Assembly (NCBI GenBank): GCA_944472155.2
Contig: OX235273.1
Location: forward strand, 106,290,582-106,354,581
DNA: 64,000 nucleotides
Reading direction: 5' to 3'
Source of the DNA: Trichobilharzia szidati
Lineage: Eukaryota; Platyhelminthes; Trematoda; Strigeidida; Schistosomatidae
Part shown: piece after piece, positions 63,490 to 64,000 of the stretch
Numbering within the stretch: the first letter of the stretch is position 1
Layout of the letters: every line of letters starts with the position of its first letter
The notes under the pieces: generated by a model
Told to the model about the DNA's origin: nothing
What the model saw: only the letters and a program-made list of their open reading frames with translations
The model's database searches: none
Made by a program: the position numbers and the translations under genes

Positions 63490-63930
63490 CACCCCTTGTG
63501 CAATGGGTTATATTAATTATTGAATTCTATATTTTCCCGTCGATTGACTGGACCGAAGTGCTCGGTCTCAGGTTGACATGTCGGCTTCTTGTGCAGATGT
63601 TTCGACGATTTCTGGGCATGTTATTAGAGTTTAATTGGTAGCCAAAGTGATCTAGTGGATAACGCTTTGGCGTTTGAAACTACGGGCACTGGGTTAGAGT
63701 CTCGGTGGGAACATCATCACTCACTGAGGAATGCAGGTACATACAGATGGCGAGTCTCAATAGGACGAAATGCGCATCCTAGATTCCACTGCTAGTCACT
63801 ATCCACTAACTAACCTATAATAACATGCCCAGACATCGTCGAAGTATCTCCAAAAGAAGCTGACATGTCGACCTGAGACCGAGCACTTCGGTCCAACCAA
63901 TAGACGGGAAAATCTAGAATTCAGTTAAAT
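63490..63930 (+). mobile_element. Sm-alpha-like hammerhead SINE (family A) between long inverted arms
   Basis: Left arm 63528-63622 (TTTTCCCGTCGATTGACTGG, GACCGAAGTGCTCGGTCTCA, GACATGTCGGCTTCTTGTGC) is the inverse of the right arm 63820-63915 (ending CCAATAGACGGGAAAA). Inside, on plus: box A GATCTAGTGGATAACGC, box B GGGTTAGAGTCTCG, hammerhead 63741-63786, then CCACTGCTAGTCACTATCC. Each arm contains the small hairpin GACCGAGCACTTCGGTC. The right arm plus ribozyme junction is the same as at 10101-10270. Confidence 0.8.
63741..63786 (+). ncRNA. hammerhead-like motif, family A copy 3
   Basis: ATACAG / CTAGAT as stem I with a mismatch, core ATGGCGA (C3 and A6 changed), stem II GTCT-CAATA-GGAC, GAAA intact, stem III palindrome ATGCGCAT intact and C17 present. 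The 3' half is canonical, the 5' core is not. Confidence 0.65.
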
Positions 63931-64000
63931 ACATTTTGTAATGCAAATTAAGACTTTCCCAGATGAACAGGATTTCCATCAGACTGTTTTGGTGATCATT

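Noticed and set aside
1..64000. CRISPR array, bacterial operon or phage
   Set aside because: No regularly spaced short repeats, no compact gene runs or ribosome binding sites; all coding remnants are of eukaryotic retroelements.

Overview
The window looks like gene-poor, repeat-dense nuclear DNA of a schistosomatid trematode (blood fluke). I base that on the mixture of repeats, recognised from memory and not by a search: AT-rich DNA, RTE-type and CR1-type non-LTR retrotransposon fragments with short (AAT)n or (ATT)n tails, Penelope-like elements (PLEs) with a GIY-YIG endonuclease, and tRNA-headed short repeats carrying hammerhead-ribozyme motifs of the kind known from the schistosome Sm-alpha repeat. 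I found no convincing host protein-coding gene, no functional tRNA or rRNA gene and no CRISPR array. A 499-base N gap lies at 19683-20181.

Layout. 1-7.4 kb: decayed RTE copies on both strands, hammerhead repeats, and an RTE nested in an RTE. 7.4-10.3 kb: a minus-strand PLE (RT and GIY-YIG) and an inverted pair of Sm-alpha-like hammerhead repeats. 10.9-17.8 kb: more RTE copies, including the best-preserved 3' coding end (10918-11430). 19-21.6 kb: two SINEs with the same tRNA-like head, and the N gap. 21.6-29.2 kb: a CR1 cluster with RT remnants. 29.7-31.8 kb: an RTE fragment fused to a plus-strand PLE. 32.3-41.2 kb: hammerhead SINEs, an RTE endonuclease remnant and a CR1 3' end. 42.3-47.5 kb: RTE pairs, two PLEs and an unexplained 214-codon ORF at 45028-45672. 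48.7-49.8 kb: the longest RTE RT fragment. 50.4-61.4 kb: a direct tandem duplication of about 5 kb carrying two PLE fragments; the second copy gained an RTE and a hammerhead SINE after the duplication. 61.4-64 kb: simple sequence and SINEs, including an inverted-repeat-flanked Sm-alpha-like element.

How the parts relate. RTE, CR1 and PLE fragments look like remains of autonomous elements; the short repeats are probably their passengers. One tRNA-headed SINE ends in the RTE 3' tail, and a sister with the same head ends in a CR1-like tail. Three other tRNA-headed families (called A, B and C here) each carry a type-I hammerhead layout whose stem III is a different perfect 8-nt palindrome. Several copies are bounded by inverted copies of their own ends, an arrangement also seen in the PLEs here. 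All protein-coding remnants are broken by stops or frameshifts or are 5' truncated, so none is expected to be active.
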